This document shows positions 1-7,440 of a stretch of DNA of 13,836 nucleotides, piece after piece. The notes under the pieces are model-generated. The model was not told the origin of the DNA. It saw only the letters and a program-made list of their open reading frames with translations, and did not search any database. The stretch comes from Algibacter_G agarivorans. GTDB lineage: Bacteria > Bacteroidota > Bacteroidia > Flavobacteriales > Flavobacteriaceae. The stretch's first letter is position 1, and each line of letters begins with the position of its first letter. A program made the translations under genes and the position numbers. The DNA lies in assembly GCF_039543245.1 (NCBI RefSeq), contig NZ_BAABJJ010000023.1, forward strand, positions 1 to 13,836, read 5' to 3'.

Positions 1-40
1 AAAATGAGTGTTATGACCCTTTGGGTCTAATCTGAAAACC

Positions 41-70
41 AAAGCCACCGTTTTTAACGGTGGTTTTTTA
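41..70 (+). terminator. Rho-independent terminator of a gene upstream of the window
   Basis: A perfect 6-bp GC-rich stem (CCACCG at 45-50, CGGTGG at 58-63) encloses a 7-nt loop and is followed by a run of six T. A-residues before the stem can pair with the T-run and lengthen it. The T-run lies on the + strand, so it should end transcription of a rightward gene to the left of position 1. A smaller hairpin, GACCC-TTT-GGGTC at 15-27, precedes it. Up to three stop codons (5-7, 28-30, 33-35) could end the upstream gene and I cannot tell which is used. Confidence 0.8.
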
Positions 71-633
71 CTGATGCCATAAACCATACCCATCGCTTTG
101 GGGCAGATCCTGATAACTTTTTATGGTCTTTTATCCTCTAAGAAAAGTTTTAGATTTCGGCGTTCACGAAGCTGAATTATTATGCTTTCCATCTTAGGTT
201 ATAAGCAAGTTGTAATTTTTGTAACAGGTATTTTTTTCAAGTTTAAAACGATCCTCGACAAGGGCTAATCGAAATAAGGCTTGAGTATAATCAATCCTAA
301 ACCAAAGTGAGTTCGATATAACGAAATTTGTATTTCATTGATTATCAGAAAGCAACATGTTTTATCAGGTGGAGCGCAGTCGAGACCTAATTCAAATCCT
401 ATTTTTTCAAGGACCTTTCGACTAAGCGGATATATCTCACCATTGAATTAAAACAATAATTCACATCTGATACCCTTTTACCAATATTTTGGCAAATTTT
501 AAAATGTAGAATAACGGCTAAATAGTTGGGTATAACATATAAATTGGTTTTTTGTCGTTTAAAGTGGTAGAAGATAAATTATTTGTCTTTTTTTGTATGA
601 ATAAGGTTAATTTATTTCTTAATCCATTACCCA
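71..633. other. Non-coding intergenic stretch before the first sugar transferase
   Basis: About 560 bases with no convincing coding sequence on either strand; frames are interrupted by many stops. It holds one short repeat-like inverted pair (described separately). Near the right end there is a TTTG at 551-554, but no good TAnnTTTG box at proper spacing before the ATG at 634, so I do not name a promoter. Base composition is less AT-extreme than the region after 1.3 kb. Confidence 0.6.
369..430. repeat. Possible degenerate flavobacterial intergenic repeat (imperfect inverted pair)
   Basis: The string GAGCGCAGTCGAGA at 372-385 resembles a short repeat that I recall as frequent between genes in Flavobacteriaceae genomes. 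Downstream, CCTTTCGACTAAGCGG (414-429) is its imperfect inverted partner: read on the other strand it gives an AGTCGA core with a similar flank. The two could fold into a hairpin with a loop of about 30 nt. The family assignment is from memory and was not checked against any genome. Confidence 0.35.
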
Positions 634-1281
634 ATGTCTACTAATTTTTATTCTACTTATTTCAAACGTCTTTTTGACTTCTGCGCTTCTTTATTGGGGG
701 TTCTAGTCCTATCTCCTTTATTTATTGTTTTAACTATAATTCTTTGGATTGATTTTAAGGGTTCACCCTTTTTCTTACAGGAGCGCCCGGGAAAGAACGA
801 AAAAATTTTTAAGATTATTAAGTTCAAGTCTATGAACAATAAAAAGGATATCAACGGCAATTTGTTCTCAAATAGAGTGCGCACAACAATGATGGGCAAG
901 TTCATTCGAAAATATTCTTTGGACGAAATCCCACAATTGCTCAATGTTATTAAAGGGGATATGAGCCTGGTAGGTCCTAGGCCACTTGTGGTTCTTTATC
1001 TACCATATTACAATGAAACCGAACGTAAAAGACATAGTGTAAAACCTGGTATCACAGGGCTTGCACAAGTAAAGGGTCGCAATAGTCTAGTATGGGAAGA
1101 GCGGTTTTCATTGGATGTCGATTATATAGAAAACTTGAGCTTGGCACTCGACGCAAAAATCCTTTACTGGACCATACTGAAAATACTATCAAAATCGGAG
1201 GTTGCAATTGACCAGGATGAGTTTTTGGACGTTTTTAACGTTTACCGAAAAAAACAGTGGGAAGCTGACAACGCTTCCTAA
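634..1281 (+). CDS. Undecaprenyl-phosphate sugar-phosphate transferase (WcaJ/PglC-type priming enzyme)
   Basis: A 215-residue monotopic membrane enzyme of the bacterial sugar transferase family. It would move a sugar phosphate from a nucleotide sugar to undecaprenyl phosphate, the first step of glycan assembly at the inner membrane face. An N-terminal hydrophobic re-entrant helix covers about residues 13-39. The family motifs then follow: QERPGKNEKIF (49-59), KFKSM (63-67), the catalytic Asp-Glu dyad D97-E98 in SLDEIPQL, SLVGPRP (111-117) and KPGITGLAQ (137-145). The length matches small PglC-like enzymes that lack the extra membrane domain of full WcaJ. Start ATG 634 leaves the usual short tail before FKRLFDF. 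The gene stands alone, 0.5 kb from the next, and is visibly more GC-rich than its paralogue at 1803, suggesting a different origin. The sugar substrate cannot be read from the sequence. Confidence 0.93.
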   Translation: MSTNFYSTYFKRLFDFCASLLGVLVLSPLFIVLTIILWIDFKGSPFFLQERPGKNEKIFKIIKFKSMNNKKDINGNLFSNRVRTTMMGKFIRKYSLDEIPQLLNVIKGDMSLVGPRPLVVLYLPYYNETERKRHSVKPGITGLAQVKGRNSLVWEERFSLDVDYIENLSLALDAKILYWTILKILSKSEVAIDQDEFLDVFNVYRKKQWEADNAS

Positions 1282-1699
1282 AAGTCCAAAAATAGACCAC
1301 ATTTATCCGAAAGATTGGTTTTCAAGAAAGCCTGAGAATACCGTATTTTAGATTTCCCTATTTAAAAGACATGTAAATGAATTACCCTTCGTTTAAAATC
1401 TATTTTGAAATTTAACTTTAACCGTAAAAATGTGATATCAAAAGAAAATGTAAATCTTTCTTACACACTTAATAGTGTTCCTTTTAATGGTCGTAATTAA
1501 TAAATGAAAAGGCATAAATTAACGAACCTGAAATTCATGTGCGTGGCTTATTTTCTGGCTCATATTTGAAATAAAAAAGCCTTAATATTTTGTAGAAAAA
1601 ATAGAAATTACTGTTGAGAGAAGGCTGTTTTATTTGTTTTTTACTTTATTTTTTTAAATAAAATTTCATTTGTGACGTTAAACTTAGTTTTTTCGATTT

Positions 1700-1776
1700 T
1701 CATCGATAAAATAAAAAGCTAAGAACTAATTTTAAAATAATAAATGTCAATTTAAAATTATAGAACTATTTTTGAT
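1700..1776 (+). repeat. Duplicated promoter-leader segment, copy A
   Basis: This segment aligns by eye with 5468-5542. Shared blocks are CATCG-TAAAATAA, AAGAAC, ATAAATGT and ATAG-nn-CTATTTTTGATT. In both places it lies just before a sugar transferase copy, so the duplication took in the control region as well as the gene. Conservation of the TATTTTTG box between diverged copies supports a regulatory role. Confidence 0.6.
1767..1774 (+). promoter_or_regulatory. Putative Bacteroidota -7 promoter box TATTTTTG
   Basis: An exact match to TAnnTTTG, the -7 consensus of the Bacteroidota housekeeping sigma factor, 28 bases before the ATG at 1803. The same box, inside a longer shared string, precedes the transferase relic at 5573. 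I do not find a good TTG/TTTG -33 element 17-23 bases upstream, so the promoter may be weak or helped by a regulator. It would drive the run of genes from 1803 to about 5347. Confidence 0.5.
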
Positions 1777-1802
1777 TAATTATAAATTTTGTGAATTATA
1801 AA

Positions 1803-2417
1803 ATGTACAAGGTTTTTTTTAAAAGGATTATTGATTTTTGTGCGGCATTGGTTATCCTAATTATTTTGTCGCCAATAGCATTGATTGTTTGTTTAGTAAT
1901 ACTTTTAATTAATAAAGAAAATCCATTCTTTTATCAGAAGCGCCCAGGAAAAAACGAAAAAATATTTAGTATTATTAAATTCAAATCTATGACCGATAAA
2001 AAAGATCGCAATGGTAAATTGCTGCCAAATGAAGAGAGAGTCACTAAATTTGGATCTTTTATAAGAAAAACTTCGCTTGATGAAATACCACAGTTAATTA
2101 ATATAATTAAAGGAGAAATGAGTTTAATTGGCCCAAGACCTTTAAGGGTTCATTACCTACCATATTACACCGAAGAGGAACAAATAAGGCATTCAGTAAG
2201 ACCAGGCATCACAGGTTTAGCACAAATTTCTGGTAGAAATCTTTTAAGTTGGGATGATAAACTAGCGAAAGACATTGAATATGTAAATAAATTATCTTTT
2301 TTAACAGATGTTTCTATTTTTTGTAAAACTATTCGAAAATTATTTATTTATGACAATACAGTATATGACCCGAGGATGCTTGATTTAGACGAATTGAGAA
2401 AACCTAGTATAAAATAG
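1803..2417 (+). CDS. Second undecaprenyl-phosphate sugar-phosphate transferase
   Basis: A 204-residue PglC/WcaJ-type priming enzyme. It is paralogous to the gene at 634 and closer still to the relic at 5573. One N-terminal membrane helix (about residues 8-37) precedes the cytosolic catalytic part with QKRPGKNEKIF, KFKSM, the D-E dyad in SLDEIPQL (codons for D and E at 2079-2084), SLIGPRPLR and RPGITGLAQ, all intact. The frame is open from a GTG at 1791, but I prefer ATG 1803. The paralogue at 5573 begins at the equivalent ATG-TA(C/T)-AAG, and GTG would add only four residues. The gene is followed after 14 bases by the ATP-grasp gene, so they are probably co-transcribed. Acceptor should be undecaprenyl phosphate; the donor sugar is unknown. 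Confidence 0.92.
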   Translation: MYKVFFKRIIDFCAALVILIILSPIALIVCLVILLINKENPFFYQKRPGKNEKIFSIIKFKSMTDKKDRNGKLLPNEERVTKFGSFIRKTSLDEIPQLINIIKGEMSLIGPRPLRVHYLPYYTEEEQIRHSVRPGITGLAQISGRNLLSWDDKLAKDIEYVNKLSFLTDVSIFCKTIRKLFIYDNTVYDPRMLDLDELRKPSIK

Positions 2418-2431
2418 GACCTCTTGAAGCT

Positions 2432-3478
2432 ATGAAACAGAATATACTTTTTACTTGTGCTGGCAGAAGAAATTATCTTATAGATCATTTTAAGGAAGCA
2501 TTAAATGGTCGTGGTAAAATCATAGCTATTGATGAGCAATGTTACGCGCCAGCTTTGGTGGACGCAGATATATCTTATGTAGTTCCTAATATTTATCACG
2601 ATAATTATATTTCGATTTTAACAGACATTGTAAAAAAGCATGCTGTAACAGCGATAATTTCTTTAAATGATTTAGAATTACCAATTATTTCAGATAATAA
2701 AGATTTATTTGAAAAGAATGGCGCAAAAGCAATTATTTCTAACCCGACTATTATAGATATTTGTTTTGACAAATGGAAAACATTTAATTTTTTTAAACAA
2801 TTAAACTTTAACGTTCCAAAAACTTATATTGACCTAAATAAGGCAATAACAGATATTGAAAAGGGGAAATTAAAATTTCCGTTGGTTTTAAAACCGCGCT
2901 GGGGAAGCAGCTCTATTAACGTTAATTATCCTGAATCTTTGGAAGAGTTAAAACTCTCATATAAACTTCAGTCCATAAATAATAGAAAAAAAATATCAAA
3001 TAAAAATAATTTAGAAAATATAGAATACACGGTCCTAATTCAAGAAAAACTCGATGGCACAGAATACGGGATGGATATTCTTAACGACTTTGAAGGCAAT
3101 TATTATGGTAGTTTTGCAAAAGAAAAACTAATGATGCGTTGTGGTGAAACAGATATAGCTAAATCAATTATAAACGTTCAATTTGAAAATTTAGGCAAAC
3201 AGATTAGCAAAGTATTAAAACATGTGGTCACTTTGGATTGTGATGTGTTTATAGTAAATGACAAGCTATATATACTGGAACTTAATCCAAGATTTGGTGG
3301 AGGTTATCCTTTTTCTCATGAAGCTGGAATAAATATAGCTGCTATTTATATAGAATGGCTGTATGAAAACAAAGACCTATCCAAATTTAATAAATATAAA
3401 GAAAATATAACATTCTCTAAATGTGATCGACTGGTGCAAAATTTCGCTTCAGTTGTCGCTCAAATAAAAGATGATTAA
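2432..3478 (+). CDS. ATP-grasp ligase, CarB/PylC-like (copy 1)
   Basis: A 348-residue protein of the ATP-grasp superfamily. Members activate a carboxylate as acyl phosphate with ATP and join it to an amine, thiol or similar nucleophile. The N-terminal pre-grasp domain starts NILFTCAGRRNYL (residues 4-16). The ATP-binding part shows FPLVLKPRWGSSS (149-161, with nucleotide-contacting K154) and IQEKLDGTEYGMD (203-215). The metal-binding end is CDVFIVNDKLYILELNPRFG (270-289, with E283 and N285). Length is complete. It lies between a priming transferase and a FemAB-like acyltransferase, suggesting that it attaches an amino acid or other acid to a sugar or glycan intermediate in the cytosol (inference). 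A close paralogue is at 7441. The two differ most in residues about 181-200, in the central ATP-grasp region. The exact substrate is not predictable. Confidence 0.87.
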   Translation: MKQNILFTCAGRRNYLIDHFKEALNGRGKIIAIDEQCYAPALVDADISYVVPNIYHDNYISILTDIVKKHAVTAIISLNDLELPIISDNKDLFEKNGAKAIISNPTIIDICFDKWKTFNFFKQLNFNVPKTYIDLNKAITDIEKGKLKFPLVLKPRWGSSSINVNYPESLEELKLSYKLQSINNRKKISNKNNLENIEYTVLIQEKLDGTEYGMDILNDFEGNYYGSFAKEKLMMRCGETDIAKSIINVQFENLGKQISKVLKHVVTLDCDVFIVNDKLYILELNPRFGGGYPFSHEAGINIAAIYIEWLYENKDLSKFNKYKENITFSKCDRLVQNFASVVAQIKDD

Positions 3479-3528
3479 GATCAACATTTTTTAATGTTTC
3501 AAATTTTATTGATTAATAGCAAAAAATA

Positions 3529-4581
3529 GTGAAAATAGAAATTCTTACAGAAAAGAATGAATGGGATGAATTTTTAGAAAGTGTAGAAGATTATGGTTTT
3601 TACCACACTTTCGATTACCATCAAATTTCAAAGTCAGAAACAGATCAGGCTGTTTTAATTAAATACACCAATAACGACATCTTTATTGGCTTACCGTTAT
3701 TGATAAGAAAAATAGAAGGTACTGAATATTTTGATGCCATTTCAGTGTATGGATATGCAGGGCCAGTTGGTAGTAAAACGCCATTAAATTTCAATACATC
3801 AAATTACGAGAAAACATTGATTGATTTTTTTAATGAAAAAAAAATTGTTTCCGTTTTTGATAGGTTAAACCCTTATTTAACATTTCAGAATATACTGTTT
3901 TCTAATTTGGGTGAAGGATCTTATTTTGGAGAATTGGAATATTTAGGAAAAATAGTTAATATCAATTTATCTAACCCTTTAGAAGAGCAAAGAAGTAAAT
4001 ATCAAAGAAGATTAAAAACACAAATTAACAAAGCTAATAGACTTTTATCATTAAAAGTTGCAGAAACTAAAGAAGATTTTCAAGAATTTCAAGATTTATA
4101 TTACGCGAATATGAAACGTATAAAAGCTAAAAAGCGTTATTTTTTTAGTGATGAATATTTTGAAAAATTTATTTCTTCTAATGATTATATAACCGAGGTT
4201 TTACTTGCAATTGATAATGAAACAAAAAAAACGATAGCCGCTTGTATGTTTGTAAAAACTAATACAATGGTTCAATATCATTTATCGGGGTCTGACGAAA
4301 AATTTCTACATTTAAATGGTAGCAAATTTCTCATAGATCAAATGAGAATAAAAGCAACTAAAGAAGGTTATAAAAATTTCAACCTTGGTGGAGGCTTAGG
4401 TGCAAATGAAAACGACTCTTTGTTTAGATTCAAATCGTCTTTCTCGGATGAGTATCATCCTTTTTTTGTTTGGAAATTAATTGTAAATAAAGAAGAATAT
4501 GATAATTTATGTAATAAAAATAAAATTTTAAAAATGAGCTCTTCTTTTTTCCCATTATACAGACTTGCAGAACACAAATAG
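3529..4581 (+). CDS. FemAB/GNAT-like acyltransferase
   Basis: A 350-residue protein resembling FemA/FemB-type and Acetyltransf_6 (CelD/BioF2-like) proteins, which carry two GNAT folds and transfer aminoacyl or acyl groups. Recognisable parts are the basic helix SKYQRRLKTQINKANR (156-171), the strand pair AACMFVKTNTMVQYHLSG (237-254) and the C-terminal signature around FNLGGGLGANENDSLFRFK (284-302). The last corresponds to the family's GG...YK-like acceptor loop. Start is GTG 3529, the first usable codon giving MKIEIL; no Shine-Dalgarno is visible. It follows the first ATP-grasp gene after 50 bases and precedes a methyltransferase by 16, so all are likely one transcript. In this context it probably acylates a sugar or glycan intermediate rather than peptidoglycan (inference). 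Donor could be acyl-CoA, acyl-ACP or aminoacyl-tRNA. Confidence 0.82.
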   Translation: MKIEILTEKNEWDEFLESVEDYGFYHTFDYHQISKSETDQAVLIKYTNNDIFIGLPLLIRKIEGTEYFDAISVYGYAGPVGSKTPLNFNTSNYEKTLIDFFNEKKIVSVFDRLNPYLTFQNILFSNLGEGSYFGELEYLGKIVNINLSNPLEEQRSKYQRRLKTQINKANRLLSLKVAETKEDFQEFQDLYYANMKRIKAKKRYFFSDEYFEKFISSNDYITEVLLAIDNETKKTIAACMFVKTNTMVQYHLSGSDEKFLHLNGSKFLIDQMRIKATKEGYKNFNLGGGLGANENDSLFRFKSSFSDEYHPFFVWKLIVNKEEYDNLCNKNKILKMSSSFFPLYRLAEHK

Positions 4582-4597
4582 TTTATTTTAAACAGCT

Positions 4598-5347
4598 ATG
4601 CAAAAAAAATTAAATAAAGATCTTTATTCGAATCAATTGTTTACGGAATGGTCTGAAAAAGAAGAACTATTAGGAATAGAAAAATATTTTTTAGAAAAAT
4701 ATCTAATAAATAAAAATGGAAAAGTAATTGAAGCCGGCACTGGTGGAGGTAGAATAATTTTTGAAATAGAAAAACTGGGATTTTCAAATCTAGAAGCATT
4801 TGATTATGTTGAAAAAATGATTAGTTTTTGCGATGAAAAAAAGGAAAATTTAAATTCTTCAATAAACTTCAAAAATGCAGATGCTACTAACCTTGTCAAC
4901 TATCAGGAAAAGGAATTTGATTATTTAATTTATTTACAACAAGTACTCTGTTTTGTTGATAAAGATGTACTTCCCATAGCCTTAAAAGAAGCATATAGAA
5001 TAGGAAAGCAAAACAGTATCTATATATTCTCCTTTCTTAATTGGAACTCAAAATTGTATAATCCAATCTTGAGTATGTTGATAAACTTTTTTAGAATTTT
5101 AAGAGGTGAAAAAAAAAGCAAATATAAATTGCCTTGGCTTATTATAAACAACAAAGTTAATTGGAAGTTTTTAAATAAAAATCAGCCACAAAATATTTGG
5201 TTTAAAAAAAAACATATACTAGACATTCTTAAAAAGAACGGTTTTTCTATTATTGAGATAAAAAGTCAAGTTGGTACTTTAGATAAAGAGGGGCACTTGC
5301 ATATTGCTTGTAAAAAAAAGCAACAAACTACATTTACAGTCAAATAA
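4598..5347 (+). CDS. SAM-dependent class I methyltransferase
   Basis: A 249-residue Rossmann-fold methyltransferase. Motif I is VIEAGTGGGR (43-52). An acidic residue, D69 in FDYVEKM, ends the second strand and probably contacts the ribose of S-adenosylmethionine. NADATNL (93-99) fits motif II and FDYLIYLQQVLCF (107-119) fits motif III/post-II. The C-terminal half is richer in basic and aromatic residues and probably forms the acceptor lid. No membrane segment is evident. The gene lies 16 bases after the acyltransferase, at the end of the first gene run. A role in O- or N-methylation of a sugar made by the locus is likely but inferred from position. The acceptor atom cannot be determined. Confidence 0.86.
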   Translation: MQKKLNKDLYSNQLFTEWSEKEELLGIEKYFLEKYLINKNGKVIEAGTGGGRIIFEIEKLGFSNLEAFDYVEKMISFCDEKKENLNSSINFKNADATNLVNYQEKEFDYLIYLQQVLCFVDKDVLPIALKEAYRIGKQNSIYIFSFLNWNSKLYNPILSMLINFFRILRGEKKSKYKLPWLIINNKVNWKFLNKNQPQNIWFKKKHILDILKKNGFSIIEIKSQVGTLDKEGHLHIACKKKQQTTFTVK

Positions 5348-5467
5348 ATACACAATAATAAGTTTGTTCACTTAAAAATTGAACACAGCATTTCAAATAA
5401 ATCTAAATTAATACAAAACAATAAACACATTCTTAAGTTGTAATTTCATAAAAAACCGTTTATCATT

Positions 5468-5542
5468 CATCGTTAAAATAAGATAAAGAACGTATAAATG
5501 TTTAAAAAATAAAATTTTAAAAAAGATAGTCCTATTTTTGAT
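5468..5542 (+). repeat. Duplicated promoter-leader segment, copy B
   Basis: This is the counterpart of 1700-1776, with the same order of shared blocks. It ends in a TAG-nn-CTATTTTTGATT string carrying an exact TAnnTTTG box (TATTTTTG at 5533-5540), 32 bases before the ATG of the decayed transferase. The promoter may therefore still be active and feed the CapK-like and second ATP-grasp genes even though the gene it once served is broken. No convincing -33 TTTG was found at normal spacing. Confidence 0.55.
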
Positions 5543-5572
5543 TTTGTTGAATGAATTCTACTTATTAAAAAA

Positions 5573-5999
5573 ATGTATAAGAAGTTTTTTAAAAGAATTA
5601 TTGACTTTTTTCTAGCATTAACAGGAATACTTGTTCTTGCCTCAACTGGATTAATTGTTTATATTGTTTTATTAGTTGTAAATAAAGGAAACCTATTACC
5701 TGATGCCTATAGAGTAACCAGATTTGGCTCATTTATAAGAAACACATCACTTGATGAAATACCACAATTAATTAATATCATTAAGGGTGACATGAGTTTA
5801 GCTGACCCAAGACCGCTTAGAGTGCATTACCTACCCTATTATACCACTGAAGAAAAAATAAGACATACTGTTAGACCTAGAGTAACTGGTTTAGCCCAAG
5901 TTTTTGGCAGAAACCTTTTAAGTTGGGATGATAAATTAGGAAAAGATATAGAATATGTTAGATTTAGAAGAGTTAAGACGTAATAAAATGACTAAATAG
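5573..5999 (+). pseudogene. Decayed third sugar-phosphate transferase with two internal deletions
   Basis: The 136-codon open frame (5573-5983) aligns end to end with the transferase at 1803 but lacks two blocks. The first is about 32 residues (the counterpart of NPFFYQ through DRNG, including the RPG and KFKSM motifs), lost in frame at about 5686-5692. The second is about 95 bases between two ATG triplets, joined at 5955-5957. It shifts the frame, so the C-terminus reads RFRRVKT and stops. The original ending survives in another frame as MLDLEELRRNK to a TAG at 5997-5999, matching the MLDLDELRK end of the intact copy. Two conserved glycines are also changed: G to D in the GPRP motif (now ADPRP) and G to R in the PGIT motif (now PRVT). 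The D61-E62 dyad remains. An active enzyme is very unlikely; a short membrane-bound remnant may still be translated. Confidence 0.88.
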
Positions 6000-6044
6000 C
6001 AGGCATTTCTAATGTTTTCTTGTTCAAACAAAATGTATATAATA

Positions 6045-6120
6045 AACTCATTTAAACTTTTTGGATTGAAGCGAAAAATAGAGGTTTTTTACAGCCAATT
6101 AAAAAAAGTTTAAATGAGTT
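6045..6120. repeat. Long inverted repeat (18-bp perfect arms) over a start codon
   Basis: The left arm AACTCATTTAAACTTTTT (6045-6062) is exactly reverse-complementary to 6103-6120. After a small internal mismatch, five more pairs form (6064-6068 with 6096-6100, one of them G-T), leaving a loop of about 27 nt. The right arm contains the ATG (6114-6116) of the CapK-like gene. In an RNA started upstream, the stem would cover the ribosome entry site and start codon. It could be a translational or transcriptional control structure, or the trace of an inversion or insertion event. There is no T-run after the stem, so a simple terminator is unlikely. Confidence 0.75.
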
Positions 6121-7427
6121 CAATAAATAAAATTCGACTTAATGCATTCTGGTTGTTAGATAGCCTATACGGCGGTCTACTTAAAAAAGACCTAGATGAT
6201 ATAGAAAAAAGGTTCAGAATTACATCGTTTAGCACCCTTCAACAAAAAAATGAACCAATTTTAAAAAAATTATTGGATACTGCTGTGAATTCCACAGAAT
6301 TTTATAGCGCATTTAAATCCTATAAAACCCTTAAAGACTTTCCTGTTGTTGACAAACTTATCATTAAAAATAATTTTGAAAATATTAATATCGTCCCAAC
6401 TAATTCATCAAACTTGTTAGAAGTAAGCAGCAGTGGCTCAACAGGAACACCTTTTAAAGTATATCAAACAAAAAGAAAAGCAAGAAGAAATAAAGCTGAT
6501 GTAATTTTCTTTGCTACTAATGCTGGGTATACAATAGGTGATCAACTTTTATTCATTCGTTTATGGCTGAAAAAATACAGAAAACCAATCCTTTTCAAAA
6601 AACTTATTAATATTGTTGAAATTGACATAGAAGATGATTTAACAGAAGACAAACTAAGCGTATTAATTAAAAAAACACAAAAAGACAAACAACCAAAATG
6701 TTTTATTGGTTTTCCATCGGGTTTCGAAAAAATTTGTAAATATTTAAATAAAATAAAATCCTCTCCATTAGATTGTAACGTTAAATCTATTATTGCAACT
6801 TCTGAAAGTCTTTCTGATGAAGTTCATGATAAAATGGAGTATTATTTTAAAACACCTGTAGTTTCCAGATATTCTAATGAAGAAAATGGAATTTTAGCCC
6901 AACAAATGATAAAAGATAAAGCATATACAATTAACTGGGCAAGTTATTATATTGAAATTCTGGGGATAAATAACGACAAACCTGTAAAACCTAAAGAATT
7001 TGGGCGTATTGTTGTTACCGATTTGTATAACATCGGTACTCCTTTAATTAGATATGACACTGGAGATTTAGGTAAATTCTGTAACCATGAAAACGATAAG
7101 ATTCCTAAGTTTGAAATTATCACGGGCAGGAAAAGTGATTCGCTATATAATACAAAAGGTAAAATATTGAGCCCTTTCTTTGTCTCAGGTTTACTTACTA
7201 AATTTCCAGAAATAAATCAATTTCAAATTATACAGCATACTAAAAAAGGTTATACTTTTAAAATAAATATAGATTCTAAGTTTAAAAGAGAAAATGAACT
7301 AGTATCATGCTATAAATATTATTTAGGTGAAGATGCTAAGATAACTATTAACTATGTTGATGAAATCCCGTTATTAAGTTCTGGAAAGAGAAGAATAATA
7401 ATTAATTTATTTAAAGAAAAAGATTAA
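6114..7427 (+). CDS. CapK/PaaK-like adenylate-forming enzyme
   Basis: A 437-residue member of the adenylate-forming (ANL) superfamily, closest in pattern to CapK and phenylacetate-CoA ligase-like proteins of capsule loci. These activate a carboxylic acid as acyl-AMP and pass it to CoA or another acceptor. The opening INKIRLNAFWLLDSLYGG is typical of CapK-type proteins and supports ATG 6114. Core motifs are SSSGSTGTP (105-113, phosphate-binding loop), SRYSNEENG (251-259), RYDTGD (313-318) and GRKSD (338-342). A C-terminal LLSSGKRR probably supplies the catalytic lysine. The start codon lies inside an 18-bp inverted repeat, so translation may be controlled. The gene is followed after 13 bases by the second ATP-grasp gene. 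It may activate the acid used by a neighbouring acyltransferase (inference); the substrate is unknown. Confidence 0.86.
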   Translation: MSSINKIRLNAFWLLDSLYGGLLKKDLDDIEKRFRITSFSTLQQKNEPILKKLLDTAVNSTEFYSAFKSYKTLKDFPVVDKLIIKNNFENINIVPTNSSNLLEVSSSGSTGTPFKVYQTKRKARRNKADVIFFATNAGYTIGDQLLFIRLWLKKYRKPILFKKLINIVEIDIEDDLTEDKLSVLIKKTQKDKQPKCFIGFPSGFEKICKYLNKIKSSPLDCNVKSIIATSESLSDEVHDKMEYYFKTPVVSRYSNEENGILAQQMIKDKAYTINWASYYIEILGINNDKPVKPKEFGRIVVTDLYNIGTPLIRYDTGDLGKFCNHENDKIPKFEIITGRKSDSLYNTKGKILSPFFVSGLLTKFPEINQFQIIQHTKKGYTFKINIDSKFKRENELVSCYKYYLGEDAKITINYVDEIPLLSSGKRRIIINLFKEKD

Positions 7428-7440
7428 AAGATAGTCTCAA

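Larger units (their letters stand above)
1282..1790. other. Non-coding AT-rich gap, entry to the AT-rich block
   Basis: Around 500 bases without a plausible gene; all frames are broken repeatedly. The first third still resembles the preceding DNA, while from about 1.55 kb it is extremely AT-rich. Its last 90 bases (from about 1700) are recognisably related to the leader in front of the decayed transferase at 5573, including a TATTTTTG promoter box. No terminator with a clear T-run follows the gene at 634-1281. A 6-bp stem (GGAAGC at 1260-1265, GCTTCC at 1273-1278) overlaps its stop codon but lacks a U-tract. Confidence 0.6.

Noticed and set aside
657..944. 95-codon open frame on the minus strand inside the first sugar transferase
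   Set aside because: It lies wholly within a well-supported gene on the other strand and has no recognisable motifs or independent start signals.
1791..1802. GTG at 1791 as start of the second sugar transferase
   Set aside because: ATG 1803 matches the start of the paralogue at 5573; the GTG adds only four unsupported residues.
3483..3498. AACATT-TTTT-AATGTT hairpin between the ATP-grasp and FemAB-like genes
   Set aside because: The 6-bp, mostly A/T stem lacks a T-run; the genes around it are closely spaced and likely co-transcribed.
5365..5385. Hairpin TGTTCA/TGAACA after the methyltransferase as a terminator
   Set aside because: The stem is only 6 bp and there is no T-run after it on the plus strand.
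6165..6180. GGCGGT string resembling the core of an ops (RfaH/JUMPstart) element
   Set aside because: It is inside the CapK-like coding sequence, encodes a conserved YGG stretch, and ops elements belong to enterobacterial leaders.
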